Of a DNA stretch of 64,000 bases, positions 43,405-52,688 are shown in pieces. The notes under the pieces are model-generated. The model worked only from the letters and a program-made list of their open reading frames with translations, made no database searches and had not been told where the DNA came from. Both the position numbers and the translations under genes were made by a program. The stretch is from Burkholderiaceae bacterium DAT-1 (GTDB taxonomy: Bacteria; Pseudomonadota; Gammaproteobacteria; Burkholderiales; Chitinimonadaceae): assembly GCA_019084025.1 (NCBI GenBank), contig JAHRBI010000003.1, positions 124,001 to 188,000 of the forward strand, given 5' to 3'. Every line of letters starts with the position of its first letter. Position 1 is the stretch's first letter.

Positions 43405-44655
43405 ATGGGCACTACACTGGCCGTCGCCAAAGCGCATCTTTTGGGTAGAAAACGACAGACACTGGTTTCGCTGTCCGGCGTAGTACTGGGCGTTGCCTTC
43501 TTTCTGGCAGTGTCGTCGCTGATGCGCGGCTCGGAAAAAGACTTCATCAAACGCCTGATCGACAACAGTCCGCATATCACGGTTTCCGACGAATTCCGCC
43601 AGCCGCCCCCGCAACCGGCAGTGGAGGCCTATACCGATGGCGCGGTGGCAGTGGGTCATGTGAAGCCGCTGAACGAAACACGCGGCATTCGCGGCTGGAA
43701 ACGCCATCTCGCCGATATCGAAGCCCTGCCCGGCCTGCGGGTCGCCCCTGTGCTGACCGGATCAGCCGTGCTGGTGTTTGCAGGTAGGCAACAGGGCGTC
43801 TCGCTCAGCGGCGTGGTGCCCGACAAAATGCGCCGCGTCACCACCATCGAAGAAAAGATGGTGAAGGGCAGCCTCGATGCGCTCAACACCAACGCCAATG
43901 GCATCATCATCGGGCAGGGTCTGGCCGACAAATTTTCGCTGCGCATGGGCAGCGCCGTGAATGTGATCGCCGCCGGTGAAAGCGGCAGCAAATCGCTCAC
44001 CGTGGTCGGCATCTTCAAAAGCGGCAACGCCAGCTACGACGAGGGGCAGACCTATGTCTCGCTAAAGCGCGCGCAAAGCCTGCTCGGACGCCCGGAGCGC
44101 GTGAACCGCTTCATTCTGCAACTGGACGATGCCAATACGGCGCGTGCGCTGGCCAGCCGCATCGAAGCCGCCTCCGGCTACAAATCGGTGAGCTGGTCGG
44201 AAGCCAGCGAGGACATTCTCGCGCTCTTGCTGGTGCGCAATATCATCATGTACAGCGTGGTGTCGGCGATTCTGCTGGTGGCGTCCTTCGGCATCTACAA
44301 CACGCTATCGACCATCGTCATGGAAAAAACCCGCGACATCGCCATCATGAAATCCATGGGCTTTCAGGCCGCCGACATCCGCCGGATTTTCGTAGTGGAA
44401 GGCGCCATTATCGGCACCATCGGCAGCGCACTCGGGACGCTACTCGGCATCGGATTGATGCAGGTACTGGGCACCATCGAGATCAAGCCACCCGGCGCGA
44501 CCGAGGTCACCCATCTGCCGCTGTGGTGGGGGGCGGAACAATTCGCGCTGGCTGCGGCCTTTGCCTTTGCATCCTGTCTGCTGGCAGCCTGGTTGCCCGC
44601 GCGCAAGGCGGGTCGATTGCATCCGGTCGATATTCTGCGAGGGGCGGGCGGATGA
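43405..44655 (+). CDS. FtsX/MacB-type ABC permease
   Basis: 416 residues, starting nine bases after the adaptor. An N-terminal membrane helix (VSLSGVVLGVAFFLAVSSLM) precedes a large periplasmic MacB-like core domain (about 45-270), then three helices at the C-terminus (IIMYSVVSAILLVASFGIYNTLSTIVMEKTRDIAIMKSMGF is the conserved FtsX coupling helix). Systems of this form transmit mechanical force to expel peptides, siderophores or glycolipids rather than pump through the membrane. Substrate unknown. The stop overlaps the start of the ATPase gene (ATGA). Confidence 0.92.
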   Translation: MGTTLAVAKAHLLGRKRQTLVSLSGVVLGVAFFLAVSSLMRGSEKDFIKRLIDNSPHITVSDEFRQPPPQPAVEAYTDGAVAVGHVKPLNETRGIRGWKRHLADIEALPGLRVAPVLTGSAVLVFAGRQQGVSLSGVVPDKMRRVTTIEEKMVKGSLDALNTNANGIIIGQGLADKFSLRMGSAVNVIAAGESGSKSLTVVGIFKSGNASYDEGQTYVSLKRAQSLLGRPERVNRFILQLDDANTARALASRIEAASGYKSVSWSEASEDILALLLVRNIIMYSVVSAILLVASFGIYNTLSTIVMEKTRDIAIMKSMGFQAADIRRIFVVEGAIIGTIGSALGTLLGIGLMQVLGTIEIKPPGATEVTHLPLWWGAEQFALAAAFAFASCLLAAWLPARKAGRLHPVDILRGAGG

Positions 44656-45368
44656 GCGATACCCTGAACGATATCCAGAACCGGCCCGTCATTCTCTCAG
44701 GCGAACACCTCTACCGCGTACTGCCCGGCGAAGTGGAAACCACCCTGGTCAACGATGTCAGCGTCGAGATGCGTGCGGGCGAGTTTGTCTGCATCATGGG
44801 GCCATCCGGCTCCGGCAAATCCTCGCTGCTGTACCTGCTCGGCCTGCTCGATCCGCCAACTTCCGGGCGCATCATCGTGGATGGCGTGGACACCAGCCGT
44901 TTCAACGACAGCCAGCTCACCGAACTGCGGCTGGCCAAGCTGGGGTATGTATTCCAGTTCCACTTTCTGCTCGCCGAATTCACCTGCCTGCAGAACGTGC
45001 TGCTACCAATGCAGAAACTCGGCAAACTCGGCAATGATGCGATGCAGACTCGCGCACTCGCGCTGCTGGATGATCTCGGCCTCAAAGGCCATGCGAACAA
45101 GCTGCCGCACCAGATTTCCGGCGGCCAGCGCCAGCGTGTCGCCATTGCCCGCGCACTGGCCAACGATCCGCCCCTGATTCTCGCCGACGAACCCACCGGC
45201 AATCTCGACACCAGCAGCAGTCAGAACGTGCGGCAGATTCTGCGCGAGCTCTGCGACAGCCGCCACAAAACCATCGTGGCAGTCACCCATGAGCGTGCGT
45301 TTTCAGCAGCGGCGGATAGGATCGTGAATATTGTGGATGGCAAGGTGAGTGAAAGCTGGCAAGCATAA
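44652..45368 (+). CDS. ABC transporter ATPase (LolD/MacB type)
   Basis: 238 residues from the ATG at 44652, which overlaps the permease stop; the longer frame lies inside the permease gene. Walker A is [10 protein letters not shown] (about 53-62), the Q-loop [20 protein letters not shown], the signature [15 protein letters not shown] and Walker [13 protein letters not shown], followed by the His switch VAVTHE. All catalytic parts are intact. It energises the FtsX-type permease. It is the last gene of the unit and is convergent with the dienelactone hydrolase gene 17 bases away. Confidence 0.95.
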   Translation: MSDTLNDIQNRPVILSGEHLYRVLPGEVETTLVNDVSVEMRAGEFVCIMGPSGSGKSSLLYLLGLLDPPTSGRIIVDGVDTSRFNDSQLTELRLAKLGYVFQFHFLLAEFTCLQNVLLPMQKLGKLGNDAMQTRALALLDDLGLKGHANKLPHQISGGQRQRVAIARALANDPPLILADEPTGNLDTSSSQNVRQILRELCDSRHKTIVAVTHERAFSAAADRIVNIVDGKVSESWQA

Positions 45369-45385
45369 ACCCGCCAGCCCCTTCA

Positions 45386-46054
45386 TCAGCCCAGATGCTT
45401 GGCAAGAAAGGCCAGCGTGCGTGCCCAGGCCAGCTCCGACGCTGCCGGGTCAAATACTTCCGGACGCAGCTGGTTGAAGAAAGCATGCTGCGCATCGTAG
45501 CGGTAGAAGTCAGGCGTCTGTCCGGCTGCGCGCATGGCTACTTCGGTTTCGTTCACCAGCTCGGGCGATACCCAGTCGTCCTGATTGGCGAAGTGTCCCT
45601 GAAATGGCACGCGAATTTGCGCCGGATCGGCAAAGGCTTTGGGCGGCATGCCATAAAAGCACACGCCTGCAGCGACATCCGGCACATGTACGGCACTCGC
45701 CACCGTCAGCGCACCGCCCATGCAAAAGCCCATCACTGCGACTTTCTTTGCGCCGCACACGCTGTGCAAATGCTGTACCGCGCCGCGAATGTCCTGAAAC
45801 GTCGCCCCGGCAAAATCCAGCCCATTCATCATATGACTGGCTTCATCGGCATCCTGCGCTACGCGTCCCTTGTAGAGATCAGGTGCCAGCGCGGCATAAC
45901 CCGCCGCCGCAAAGCGATCCGCCACACTGCGAATCTGGCCGTTCAGCCCCCACCATTCCTGAATCACAATCACGCCGGGCTTGCCCTGCCCGGCATCGGC
46001 CAGATACCCGCCGCACAGGCTGCCATCCGGACGTGCAAATTCCATCATTGCCAT
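45386..46054 (-). CDS. Dienelactone hydrolase family protein
   Basis: 222 residues, cytoplasmic. AGGAG seven bases before the ATG at 46054. The alpha/beta-hydrolase has a Cys nucleophile in MGFCMGG (Cys111), an acid in GHFANQDDWVS and a His in YDAQHAFFNQ, exactly the dienelactone hydrolase triad. QEWWGLNGQIRSVADRFAAAGYAALAPDLY is the usual N-terminal signature. It opens dienelactone or related lactone rings, but no aromatic-degradation genes are nearby, so the natural substrate may be different. Confidence 0.92.
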   Translation of the reverse strand: MAMMEFARPDGSLCGGYLADAGQGKPGVIVIQEWWGLNGQIRSVADRFAAAGYAALAPDLYKGRVAQDADEASHMMNGLDFAGATFQDIRGAVQHLHSVCGAKKVAVMGFCMGGALTVASAVHVPDVAAGVCFYGMPPKAFADPAQIRVPFQGHFANQDDWVSPELVNETEVAMRAAGQTPDFYRYDAQHAFFNQLRPEVFDPAASELAWARTLAFLAKHLG

Positions 46055-46282
46055 GCTTGTCTCCTCTATTCACCCAATAGTCCAAGGCGTTCACCGCCTG
46101 CCGGTTGCGCCGATCAGATGCAGCATAAGTGAAACACCCGGCACCGCATAGAATCAAGTCATCCGGGCTCAGTCAAAAGATTGCATTAATTGAAATTTGA
46201 CTTTCGATTGACCGAAAAAATATGATGCCAGCCATACCCCCTACAATAGCCACGCCAAGGCAACAAGCACCCGGGAGACACC

Positions 46283-46840
46283 ATGCGAACCACCCGTTTG
46301 AACCTCGCCATCTTGATCATGACGGTCTCGCTCTCCAGTGCATGGGCAGCCAGTGTCATGTCTGCGGAAGCAGTCAAATACGAGAACAGCTGCAAGCAGG
46401 CAGGCGGATACTTTCAGTACGGCACCGTCAATGCCCCGCCCAACAGCGATTATCGGGATGTGGTCAACTTCAAACGGGGAAAGCCCCTAAAGGGTATCCC
46501 GCTGTCGCATACCCATATCGAGATCACTTCCGGATTGGATGGTCAGGTCTACGATGTGGCCATCGACAATGTCTTCGCCAGCGATTACAACCCGCGTCGC
46601 CGCGACATCCCTGCCAGCTATCGTCAGGCCATCACAGCGGGGAGTACCCTGTATTTCTGTGGTGGCAATCCCGGCAAGGAACCGTACTCAACGAAAGGCG
46701 AACACCACGCAAAACAGGGATTTGACTGGGTGCACACCAATTGTGAATCACCCGGCTCCAAGTTTGCAGATGGCTGGATCTACACGGATACTGGCGTCAA
46801 TCTAACCAATAGTCATACCTACTGCTATCTCTGGAAATAA
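46283..46840 (+). CDS. Secreted protein of unknown function
   Basis: 185 residues with a signal peptide cut after AWA (about residue 22). GGGAG lies six bases before the ATG. The mature protein has five Cys and conserved-looking polar patches: LSHTHIEITSGLDGQVYDVAIDNVFA in the middle and DWVHTNCESPGSKFADGWIYTDTGVNLTN near the end. The His-Thr-His and the Trp-Val-His segments could form a metal or catalytic site, but I recognise no family. The preceding 228-base spacer is AT-rich and contains no other gene. Confidence 0.75.
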   Translation: MRTTRLNLAILIMTVSLSSAWAASVMSAEAVKYENSCKQAGGYFQYGTVNAPPNSDYRDVVNFKRGKPLKGIPLSHTHIEITSGLDGQVYDVAIDNVFASDYNPRRRDIPASYRQAITAGSTLYFCGGNPGKEPYSTKGEHHAKQGFDWVHTNCESPGSKFADGWIYTDTGVNLTNSHTYCYLWK

Positions 46841-46868
46841 CGCATCACCCATGCAGTTCCCCCGCCTG

Positions 46869-46891
46869 AGGCCGCCTTGCGTGGCCTTTTT
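46869..46891 (+). terminator. Intrinsic terminator after the secreted-protein gene
   Basis: AGGCCGC (46869-46875) pairs with GTGGCCT (46881-46887) with one G-U pair and a five-base loop, followed by five T. It lies 28 bases after the stop and before the adenosine-deaminase-like gene. Confidence 0.7.
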
Positions 46892-46924
46892 GCACATCAA
46901 ATGGTGAGCCATAGGATTAACGAT

Positions 46925-48442
46925 ATGATCAAGTTTTCTTCCCTGCTGACTGCGAGCCTGTTGCTCTCGACCTCGGTCGGCCAGACCGCCTTCGCCGCAT
47001 CCGCAGCCGACAATGCCGCGCTCACAGCCCGCTTCTATGACTCGCTGATCAAGGGTACACCCAAGGCCTCGACCCTCAATCTGTTTGTGACACGGATGCC
47101 CAAGGGCGGCGATCTGCACCATCATTTTTCCGGCGCGATCTATGTGGAAAACTATCTCGACTGGCTGGCCGCCAATAACGGAAAGATCGACAGCTGCACC
47201 TACCGCATCGTGCAAGCCAATACGCCACCCAGCGCGCCAGGTTGCAGCCAGCTCACCGTCGCCGAACTGAAGCAGGACAACCCCACCTACCGCAAGCTGC
47301 TCACGGTATGGTCAGATGCGGACTATGGCAATCATGTCCACCTGCAGCCGCCGCCCGATAGCAATTTCTTCAATACATTCGGCTACTTCAGCAGTCTGGC
47401 CGCCCCCAACGCGGCCAAAGGCATGGCGCAGCTCAAGCAGCGCGCACTGGATGAGCAGGTCAGCTACATCGAAACCATGTTTGCGTCGGTGGGGTTCAAG
47501 GAAGCACAGCTCTACGATCAACCCAATCAGATCAATGACATCAATACCGCCCTGCGCGCCGCCCGCACTCAGGATGAAGTGAATAGCGTACTGGCGAAAG
47601 TGGTAGCCGACGCGCAGCAATCTGACGCCTTCCGCAACAAGCTGGCCGCCTATGTGAGCTATCTGGAACAGGCGCATGCCGGCATCGATGACGATCAGTT
47701 CATGATGCGCTACCAGACCTACGCCGGCCGGACACAAGACCCGCTGCAGGTGTTCCTTGACCTTTATTCAGGCTTCCGCGTGGCTTACAAAACGCCGCTG
47801 GTGGTGGGCGTGAATATCGTCGCGCCGGAAAATAATTACGTCTCTCTGGCCGATTACACCCTGCACATGCGCATGTTCAACTTTCTGAACCACCATGTGA
47901 AAGCCGAACAAGGTGAAACCGCGCGCACCATCAAACTGGCGCTGCACGCGGGCGAGCTGACGCTGGGCATGGTGACGCCGGAAGACCTGCAATTCCACAT
48001 CGGCGAAGCGGTGAAGATTGCCGGCGCCAACCGCATCGGCCACGCCGTGGACATCAGCTACGAGCGCGATTCGGTAGCATTGCTGCAGACCATGAAAGCG
48101 AAGCAGGTTGCCGTGGAAATCAACCTCACCAGCAACGAGTTCATCCTCGGCGTAAAGGGCAACGAGCATCCCTATCTGCTGTACTCGGCTTATGGCGTGC
48201 CCATGGTCATTTCCACGGATGACGCGGGCGTCTCGCGCAACAATCTGTCCAGCCAGTATCTGCTGCTGGCCACACGCTATGCCCCGTCCTACCGCACCCT
48301 GAAATCTTATGCCTACAACAGCATCACCTATTCATTCCTGAACGATGCAGACAAAGCCCGCGCTCGCACGCGCCTAGATAAGCAGTTCACAGGATTTGAG
48401 GCGGAGATGGCGAAGCTGTATGGGGTGGTGAAGGGGAAGTGA
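46925..48442 (+). CDS. Secreted adenosine deaminase family protein
   Basis: 505 residues from the ATG at 46925, giving a signal peptide to TAFA (residue 24); the frame to 46877 is unsupported. The metal-dependent deaminase signatures are present: GDLHHHFSGAI with His65 and His67 as zinc ligands, LALHAGELTLG, RIGHAVDI and VISTDDAGVSR. The long form with a signal peptide resembles secreted ADGF-like adenosine deaminases rather than the cytosolic enzyme of about 340 residues. It would deaminate adenosine or related nucleosides in the periplasm, perhaps for nucleoside salvage. The extra N-terminal part (about 25-60) has no recognised motif. Confidence 0.88.
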   Translation: MIKFSSLLTASLLLSTSVGQTAFAASAADNAALTARFYDSLIKGTPKASTLNLFVTRMPKGGDLHHHFSGAIYVENYLDWLAANNGKIDSCTYRIVQANTPPSAPGCSQLTVAELKQDNPTYRKLLTVWSDADYGNHVHLQPPPDSNFFNTFGYFSSLAAPNAAKGMAQLKQRALDEQVSYIETMFASVGFKEAQLYDQPNQINDINTALRAARTQDEVNSVLAKVVADAQQSDAFRNKLAAYVSYLEQAHAGIDDDQFMMRYQTYAGRTQDPLQVFLDLYSGFRVAYKTPLVVGVNIVAPENNYVSLADYTLHMRMFNFLNHHVKAEQGETARTIKLALHAGELTLGMVTPEDLQFHIGEAVKIAGANRIGHAVDISYERDSVALLQTMKAKQVAVEINLTSNEFILGVKGNEHPYLLYSAYGVPMVISTDDAGVSRNNLSSQYLLLATRYAPSYRTLKSYAYNSITYSFLNDADKARARTRLDKQFTGFEAEMAKLYGVVKGK

Positions 48443-48560
48443 GCGCCTGAACCTGCGCGGCTGCCACGTCGGACACTCATGATGTGGCAGCGTATGTATT
48501 CGCACCAACCCGAGCCATTGCTGATGATATCGCAAGTCAACGGGCAACCGTTACCTGGAT

Positions 48561-49301
48561 TCAGACCCCATGCATCGGCGTCAGCAACTGCTGCAGAAAC
48601 TGCTTGGCTCGCTCGGTCTTGGGGTTGCTGAAGAATTCAGCAGGCGGGGCATCTTCCAGCAATACACCGTGATCAAGGAACACCACGCGGTCGGCCACTT
48701 CGCGGGCGAAGCCCATTTCGTGGGTGACCACCATCATGGTCATGCCGGACTCGGCCAGATCCTTCATCACTTTCAGCACTTCGCCGATCATTTCCGGATC
48801 AAGCGCCGAGGTCGGTTCATCGAACAGCATCACGCGTGGCTGCATGGCCAGACCACGGGAGATGGCTACGCGCTGCTGCTGACCTCCGGAGAGCTGCGAA
48901 GGCAGTGCATCGCGCTTGTGGGCCAGCCCCACCTTTTCCAGCAGCGCCATCGCTCGCGCTTCGGCATCGGCCTTGCTCAGGCCGCGCACCTTGATTGGCG
49001 CCAGCGTGATGTTGTCCAGCACCGACATGTGCGGGTAAAGATTGAAATGCTGGAACACAAAGCCGACGTCGGCACGGATGCGATTGATGTCGGCCTTGGG
49101 ATCGTGCACCGCTTCGCCGTTTACCAGAATCTCGCCGCTACTGATTTCTTCCAGACGATTCACCGTGCGGATCAGGGTGGATTTGCCCGAGCCAGACGGC
49201 CCGCACACCACCACCACTTCACCCTGCTTGACCTCAAGGTTGATGTCCTTGAGCACATGCAGGTCCTTGAACCACTTGTTCACACCGGTAAAACGGATCA
49301 T
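48561..49301 (-). CDS. glnQ: Polar amino acid ABC transporter ATPase (GlnQ-type)
   Basis: 246 residues. Walker A is [10 protein letters not shown] (33-42), with the family-typical [21 protein letters not shown]-loop, [16 protein letters not shown] signature, [15 protein letters not shown] Walker B and [15 protein letters not shown]. It matches GlnQ/ArtP/GltL closely. Such ATPases need a permease pair and a binding protein; none is next to it, so it is either an orphan or works with components encoded elsewhere. It lies 66 bases downstream of rsmA on the same strand. Confidence 0.92.
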   Translation of the reverse strand: MIRFTGVNKWFKDLHVLKDINLEVKQGEVVVVCGPSGSGKSTLIRTVNRLEEISSGEILVNGEAVHDPKADINRIRADVGFVFQHFNLYPHMSVLDNITLAPIKVRGLSKADAEARAMALLEKVGLAHKRDALPSQLSGGQQQRVAISRGLAMQPRVMLFDEPTSALDPEMIGEVLKVMKDLAESGMTMMVVTHEMGFAREVADRVVFLDHGVLLEDAPPAEFFSNPKTERAKQFLQQLLTPMHGV

Positions 49302-49367
49302 AACGTTGAATATCCAGCGAATTCGGTTATCAGACGACTCGGATGCATACGGGCCAATCGGCTTAGC

Positions 49368-50153
49368 TTACTTGACCAGATGATTACTCAGGCGCACGTA
49401 ATCGGCAACCGAGATATTTTCCGGGCGCAGGGTGGAATCTATGCCCACTGCCTCGAAGTCCGCATCGCTCACGATGCCTTTCAGATTATTGCGCAGCGTC
49501 TTGCGGCGCTGCGAGAAGGCCTGCGCCACCAGCTCTTCCAGTCTGGCGGTATCGCGAGCCTGAATTTCGAAGGGGCGCGGAATCATGCGCACAATGGCCG
49601 AATCGACCTTGGGCGGCGGATAGAATGCCTCGGGCGGTACATCCAGCAGCTTTTCCATATAGAACCAGTACTGCAGCATCACGCTGAGCCGTCCGTAATC
49701 CGCACAGCCCGGCTCGGCCACCATGCGCAGGATCACTTCGTTCTGCAGCATGAAGTGGCAATCAATCACGCGCTCTTTGGCAGCGGTGAGATGGAAAAGC
49801 AACGGCGTGGAGATGTTGTAGGGCAGATTGCCCACCAGACGGATGCCCTTCTCCGGCGAAATCTCGGCAGCCAGCGCGGCAAAGTCGAACTTCAGCGCAT
49901 CGAAATTGTGAATAATCAGCCGGTCCGGCGCAAAGCGCTTGGTCAGCTGCGCCACGATGTCGCGGTCAATCTCCACGGCATGCATGGATGGCAGCCGTTG
50001 CAGCAGCGGGAAGGTCAGCGCCGCCAGACCGGGTCCGATTTCGACCACCACATCGTCGGATTGCGGCCCGACCAGAGTGACGATATCTGTAATAATCCCC
50101 TGATCCTGCAGGAAATTCTGTCCAAAGCGTTTACGCGGAATATGACTTGCCAT
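49368..50153 (-). CDS. rsmA: 16S rRNA dimethyladenosine transferase RsmA (KsgA)
   Basis: 261 residues starting ASHIPRKRFGQNFLQD, the invariant N-terminus of KsgA. The SAM-binding motif is VVVEIGPGLAALTFPLL, the acidic residue in VEIDRD follows, and the catalytic NLPYNIST motif lies near residue 115. It dimethylates A1518 and A1519 of 16S rRNA in late small-subunit assembly. In many proteobacteria it directly follows pdxA in an lptD-surA-pdxA-rsmA order; here pdxA is about 7 kb away on the same strand. Confidence 0.97.
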   Translation of the reverse strand: MASHIPRKRFGQNFLQDQGIITDIVTLVGPQSDDVVVEIGPGLAALTFPLLQRLPSMHAVEIDRDIVAQLTKRFAPDRLIIHNFDALKFDFAALAAEISPEKGIRLVGNLPYNISTPLLFHLTAAKERVIDCHFMLQNEVILRMVAEPGCADYGRLSVMLQYWFYMEKLLDVPPEAFYPPPKVDSAIVRMIPRPFEIQARDTARLEELVAQAFSQRRKTLRNNLKGIVSDADFEAVGIDSTLRPENISVADYVRLSNHLVK

Positions 50154-50319
50154 AGTGGGGTGCCTGTTGATTCAGGCCGTATTGTAGGCGGAAACCGCCC
50201 TTGCGCGCATGTGCATTCCACAGGCGGTCATCATCGCAACGATACTTGTCTTTGCAATTTCGATACTGCAGCGCAACAAATGCAGGCTAGTATAGAGTTA
50301 TTCTCCCTTCACTTCACTG

Positions 50320-50601
50320 GTGCGCCGCATGCCCAACTCGCAGGCAGCCCCGCCGTTCTCCCCACGCTGCATCCTGCCCACGTGCAGACGGTATGCCGCC
50401 GCTCGCTTAAACGTCCTGCCCTGGATGTCGCCCCTTGCGTTGGCCAGAGATGACGAGGATTGCCACGCGCATTTCTGCTTCGACTGCGCGCGGCGCTTTT
50501 GCCTCGGCGAATGGACTGCCTGGGAAGTGCTGCGATGGAAAGCAACCCTAAGTGTTCTGGAAGGCGCATCCACATTATTGGCGGGCTCATCACTACGCTG
50601 A
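50320..50601 (+). CDS. Small Cys-rich protein, possible zinc binder
   Basis: The frame opens with GTG at 50320 (ATG at 50329 is the alternative) and encodes 93 residues. There are two Cys near the start (CILPTC) and a tight cluster CHAHFCFDCARRFC in the middle, a pattern like a small zinc-binding module, followed by a Trp-rich helix (GEWTAWEVLRWKATLSVLEG). Codon use fits the genome and no frame on the other strand competes, but there is no clear ribosome site. Its last nine bases overlap the end of the carotenoid oxygenase gene. It may be a real small gene; the function is not recognised. Confidence 0.45.
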   Translation: MRRMPNSQAAPPFSPRCILPTCRRYAAARLNVLPWMSPLALARDDEDCHAHFCFDCARRFCLGEWTAWEVLRWKATLSVLEGASTLLAGSSLR

Positions 50602-52077
50602 GTAGAAATTCCCGTGGAAACAATGCGGCGTCCAGTACGGGAGGTGCGCCAGTGCAACGGGTCCATCTGCGAGCCGTTGCCCATCAAACACGGATGCAAA
50701 ACTGGTCTGCCTAGCCACATCAAATCCCACCCCCACCACCCAGACCTGATCTTCGCGCTGCTGATTCGCCTTTGGCACGATGACATGCTCCTCCAGCGTG
50801 CACGCCCCACCAAAGTTGAATGTATCTGTTTTGCCTGTGTCCCGATCAATACGGATGAGCCCGTTCAGATGCCCCGCGCCGGATGGGCCGGAAGCATATG
50901 GGTAGAAGGTATGCTGATTTTTTAAGCCAACAAGCCGGGGGTCGATCCGGGGAAACTCCACATTTTCCGTGCGCGTCTCCATCTCGATCCGGCCTCGCGA
51001 CAGATCGATGGTCAGGCATGCCGGGCAGCTTGGCGTCGCTGTCACATGCTCGCCACGCATCATGGCCGGAATCACCGTTTGCAACTCATCGATATTGTCG
51101 TACTTCACAAAATCGAGATGAATCACTTGATTGTGTTCCCATGCATTGCCAATGTGGAACAGCATACAAGCAGGCATCTCCAGCATTCGCTGCTGCGAAA
51201 AATCATCTTTTTCAACAATCAGCACCTTGACTGATTCCTGAGGTCGCCAGACCATCGACTCCACCATGCTTTGCCCTTGCATCAGCCGATCATGATCGGT
51301 GAATACGGGGGGCAATAGAAAAACCAGATGCTTGTGGGTGATCGCAAAATCATGAACCAATGCACTGGCCGGGATATCTAGAACCGCATGCTTGACCAGC
51401 GTGCCGCTGGGGGCAATGTGATAGAGCACAAGTTTGCCGTTGAAGGTGCCAAAGTTCCATAGCGTCCCATTCGCCTCGACCTTGGGATGCGCCGAGAAGG
51501 GTATGCCTGCTAACGCCTTGTCCCAGATGACGCTACCGTGGGTTGCTAACGTAGTCGGGTCGAGCGCATAGGTGGATCCACCTTCCCACATGGCTAGCAA
51601 ACGATCATTCAGCTTAATGACATTGGTGTTGGCCGTATTCATGATTTCATTACTCAGCGACACGCCTTTTGGTCGAATCGCCGTTCCAAACCCCGGCACC
51701 ATGAATTCACCGTGCGCAGACTCCAGCTGCCATTTGCGCGTCTGCACGAATCGGCCCCGATGGGAGACACCCTTGTCGCTGAACCGCCACGCATGCACCA
51801 TGCCATCGCCGTCGAACCAATGCTGATACCGCTTTCCACCCCGTTCGAATAGTGCAGGCCCATTGCGATAGAACACTCCCCGCAAATCATCTGGCAAGGT
51901 GCCTTCGATCCATGCTGCGTCACATGACAGGTCCTGGCCCTGATAACCCGCGAGATAACTCGTGAGTGGAGTCCCCTTGAAGAGGGGTTGTTCAAACGTT
52001 AATTTGGCCAGGGCGTCAGGGGCAGCGCTCGAAAGTGCTGCCAAGCCCAATGCATGCAAAAACTGTCGGCGCTGCAT
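50593..52077 (-). CDS. Carotenoid cleavage oxygenase, Tat-exported
   Basis: 494 residues. AGGAG six bases before the ATG. The N-terminus RRQFLHALGLAALSSAAPDALA is a twin-arginine signal, so the enzyme should be exported folded to the periplasm, which is unusual for this family. The four iron-binding His are visible in FSAHPK, LVHDFAIT, LFHIGNAWE and CFHGNF, together with FYRNGPALFERGG and FDGDGMVHAWRF. It oxidatively cleaves carotenoids or related polyenes and lignin-derived stilbenes. No carotenoid synthesis genes are in the window. A DUF2141 gene lies 22 bases upstream on the same strand and is probably co-transcribed. Confidence 0.92.
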   Translation of the reverse strand: MQRRQFLHALGLAALSSAAPDALAKLTFEQPLFKGTPLTSYLAGYQGQDLSCDAAWIEGTLPDDLRGVFYRNGPALFERGGKRYQHWFDGDGMVHAWRFSDKGVSHRGRFVQTRKWQLESAHGEFMVPGFGTAIRPKGVSLSNEIMNTANTNVIKLNDRLLAMWEGGSTYALDPTTLATHGSVIWDKALAGIPFSAHPKVEANGTLWNFGTFNGKLVLYHIAPSGTLVKHAVLDIPASALVHDFAITHKHLVFLLPPVFTDHDRLMQGQSMVESMVWRPQESVKVLIVEKDDFSQQRMLEMPACMLFHIGNAWEHNQVIHLDFVKYDNIDELQTVIPAMMRGEHVTATPSCPACLTIDLSRGRIEMETRTENVEFPRIDPRLVGLKNQHTFYPYASGPSGAGHLNGLIRIDRDTGKTDTFNFGGACTLEEHVIVPKANQQREDQVWVVGVGFDVARQTSFASVFDGQRLADGPVALAHLPYWTPHCFHGNFYSA

Positions 52078-52099
52078 GGTGTGCTCCTGTATACCGAAC

Positions 52100-52513
52100 T
52101 TAATTCAGGTTGATGCGGATGGCTGTTTCTTTGCCTTCCACTTTGAATTTGGCATCCTCAAACTTGGCGGGCCCGAACATACCCTTTGCGTCATTGCTAA
52201 ACCCATAGGGTTCGCTTGGCATGCCAATGAAATTGCTATCCAGCTTTCCATTCCCGTTGACATCGTGATACACAGAAATAGCGTAATCGCCCATCGGTAT
52301 ATCCTTGAATGTCACGGATACAGTGCCCTTCCGAGCGGATGCCGACATACTGGTGAACCGTTTGTTCAGCCACGTACCTTCACTATTAAACAGCGCAACC
52401 TGCACCATACCCGACGCCTCCTCGACGCCCTTCACTTCAACCTGCAATTCTGCCCCCTGCACTTGCACGCAGACTGCCGTTGCCAACATCGCCGCTATCT
52501 GTCCAAGCTTCAT
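52100..52513 (-). CDS. DUF2141 periplasmic protein
   Basis: 137 residues with a signal peptide to about residue 20 (VQGA) and GGGAG six bases before the ATG. A beta-rich body with VQVALFNSEGTWL, GDYAISVYHDVNGNGKLDSNFIGMPSEPYGFSNDA is the DUF2141 signature (YHDxNxNGKLDxNxxGxPxEPYGFS). The DVNGNGKLD stretch may bind calcium. DUF2141 genes are often beside carotenoid-related genes; here it precedes a carotenoid oxygenase by 22 bases. The biochemical function is unknown. Confidence 0.88.
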   Translation of the reverse strand: MKLGQIAAMLATAVCVQVQGAELQVEVKGVEEASGMVQVALFNSEGTWLNKRFTSMSASARKGTVSVTFKDIPMGDYAISVYHDVNGNGKLDSNFIGMPSEPYGFSNDAKGMFGPAKFEDAKFKVEGKETAIRINLN

Positions 52514-52631
52514 ACGCTACTCCCGTCGTTGATTAATCACACCATCGGCACTCTACTGCCACGGAAAAGTGCTGCGACGGCGACGCGACCAATTGACGGG
52601 ATTGCGTCGCGAAGTGCCTGCCTTCCTTCGC

Positions 52632-52664
52632 CAAATGAACAACAGGCCAGCTGATGCTGGCCTG
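52632..52664 (-). terminator. Terminator after the M56 peptidase gene
   Basis: CAGGCCAGC (52643-52651) pairs with GCTGGCCTG (52656-52664), a 9-bp stem with a TGAT loop. On the minus strand a moderately U-rich TTGTTCATTT follows (52633-52642). It lies 25 bases after the M56 stop. Confidence 0.65.
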
Positions 52665-52688
52665 ATATCTTCGCCTGACGCTGATTGC

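Noticed and set aside
48570-50453. A 627-codon plus-strand reading frame
   Set aside because: It lies antisense to glnQ and rsmA, which both have complete conserved motifs. The frame is His/Gln-rich low-complexity sequence typical of the reverse of a GC-rich gene.
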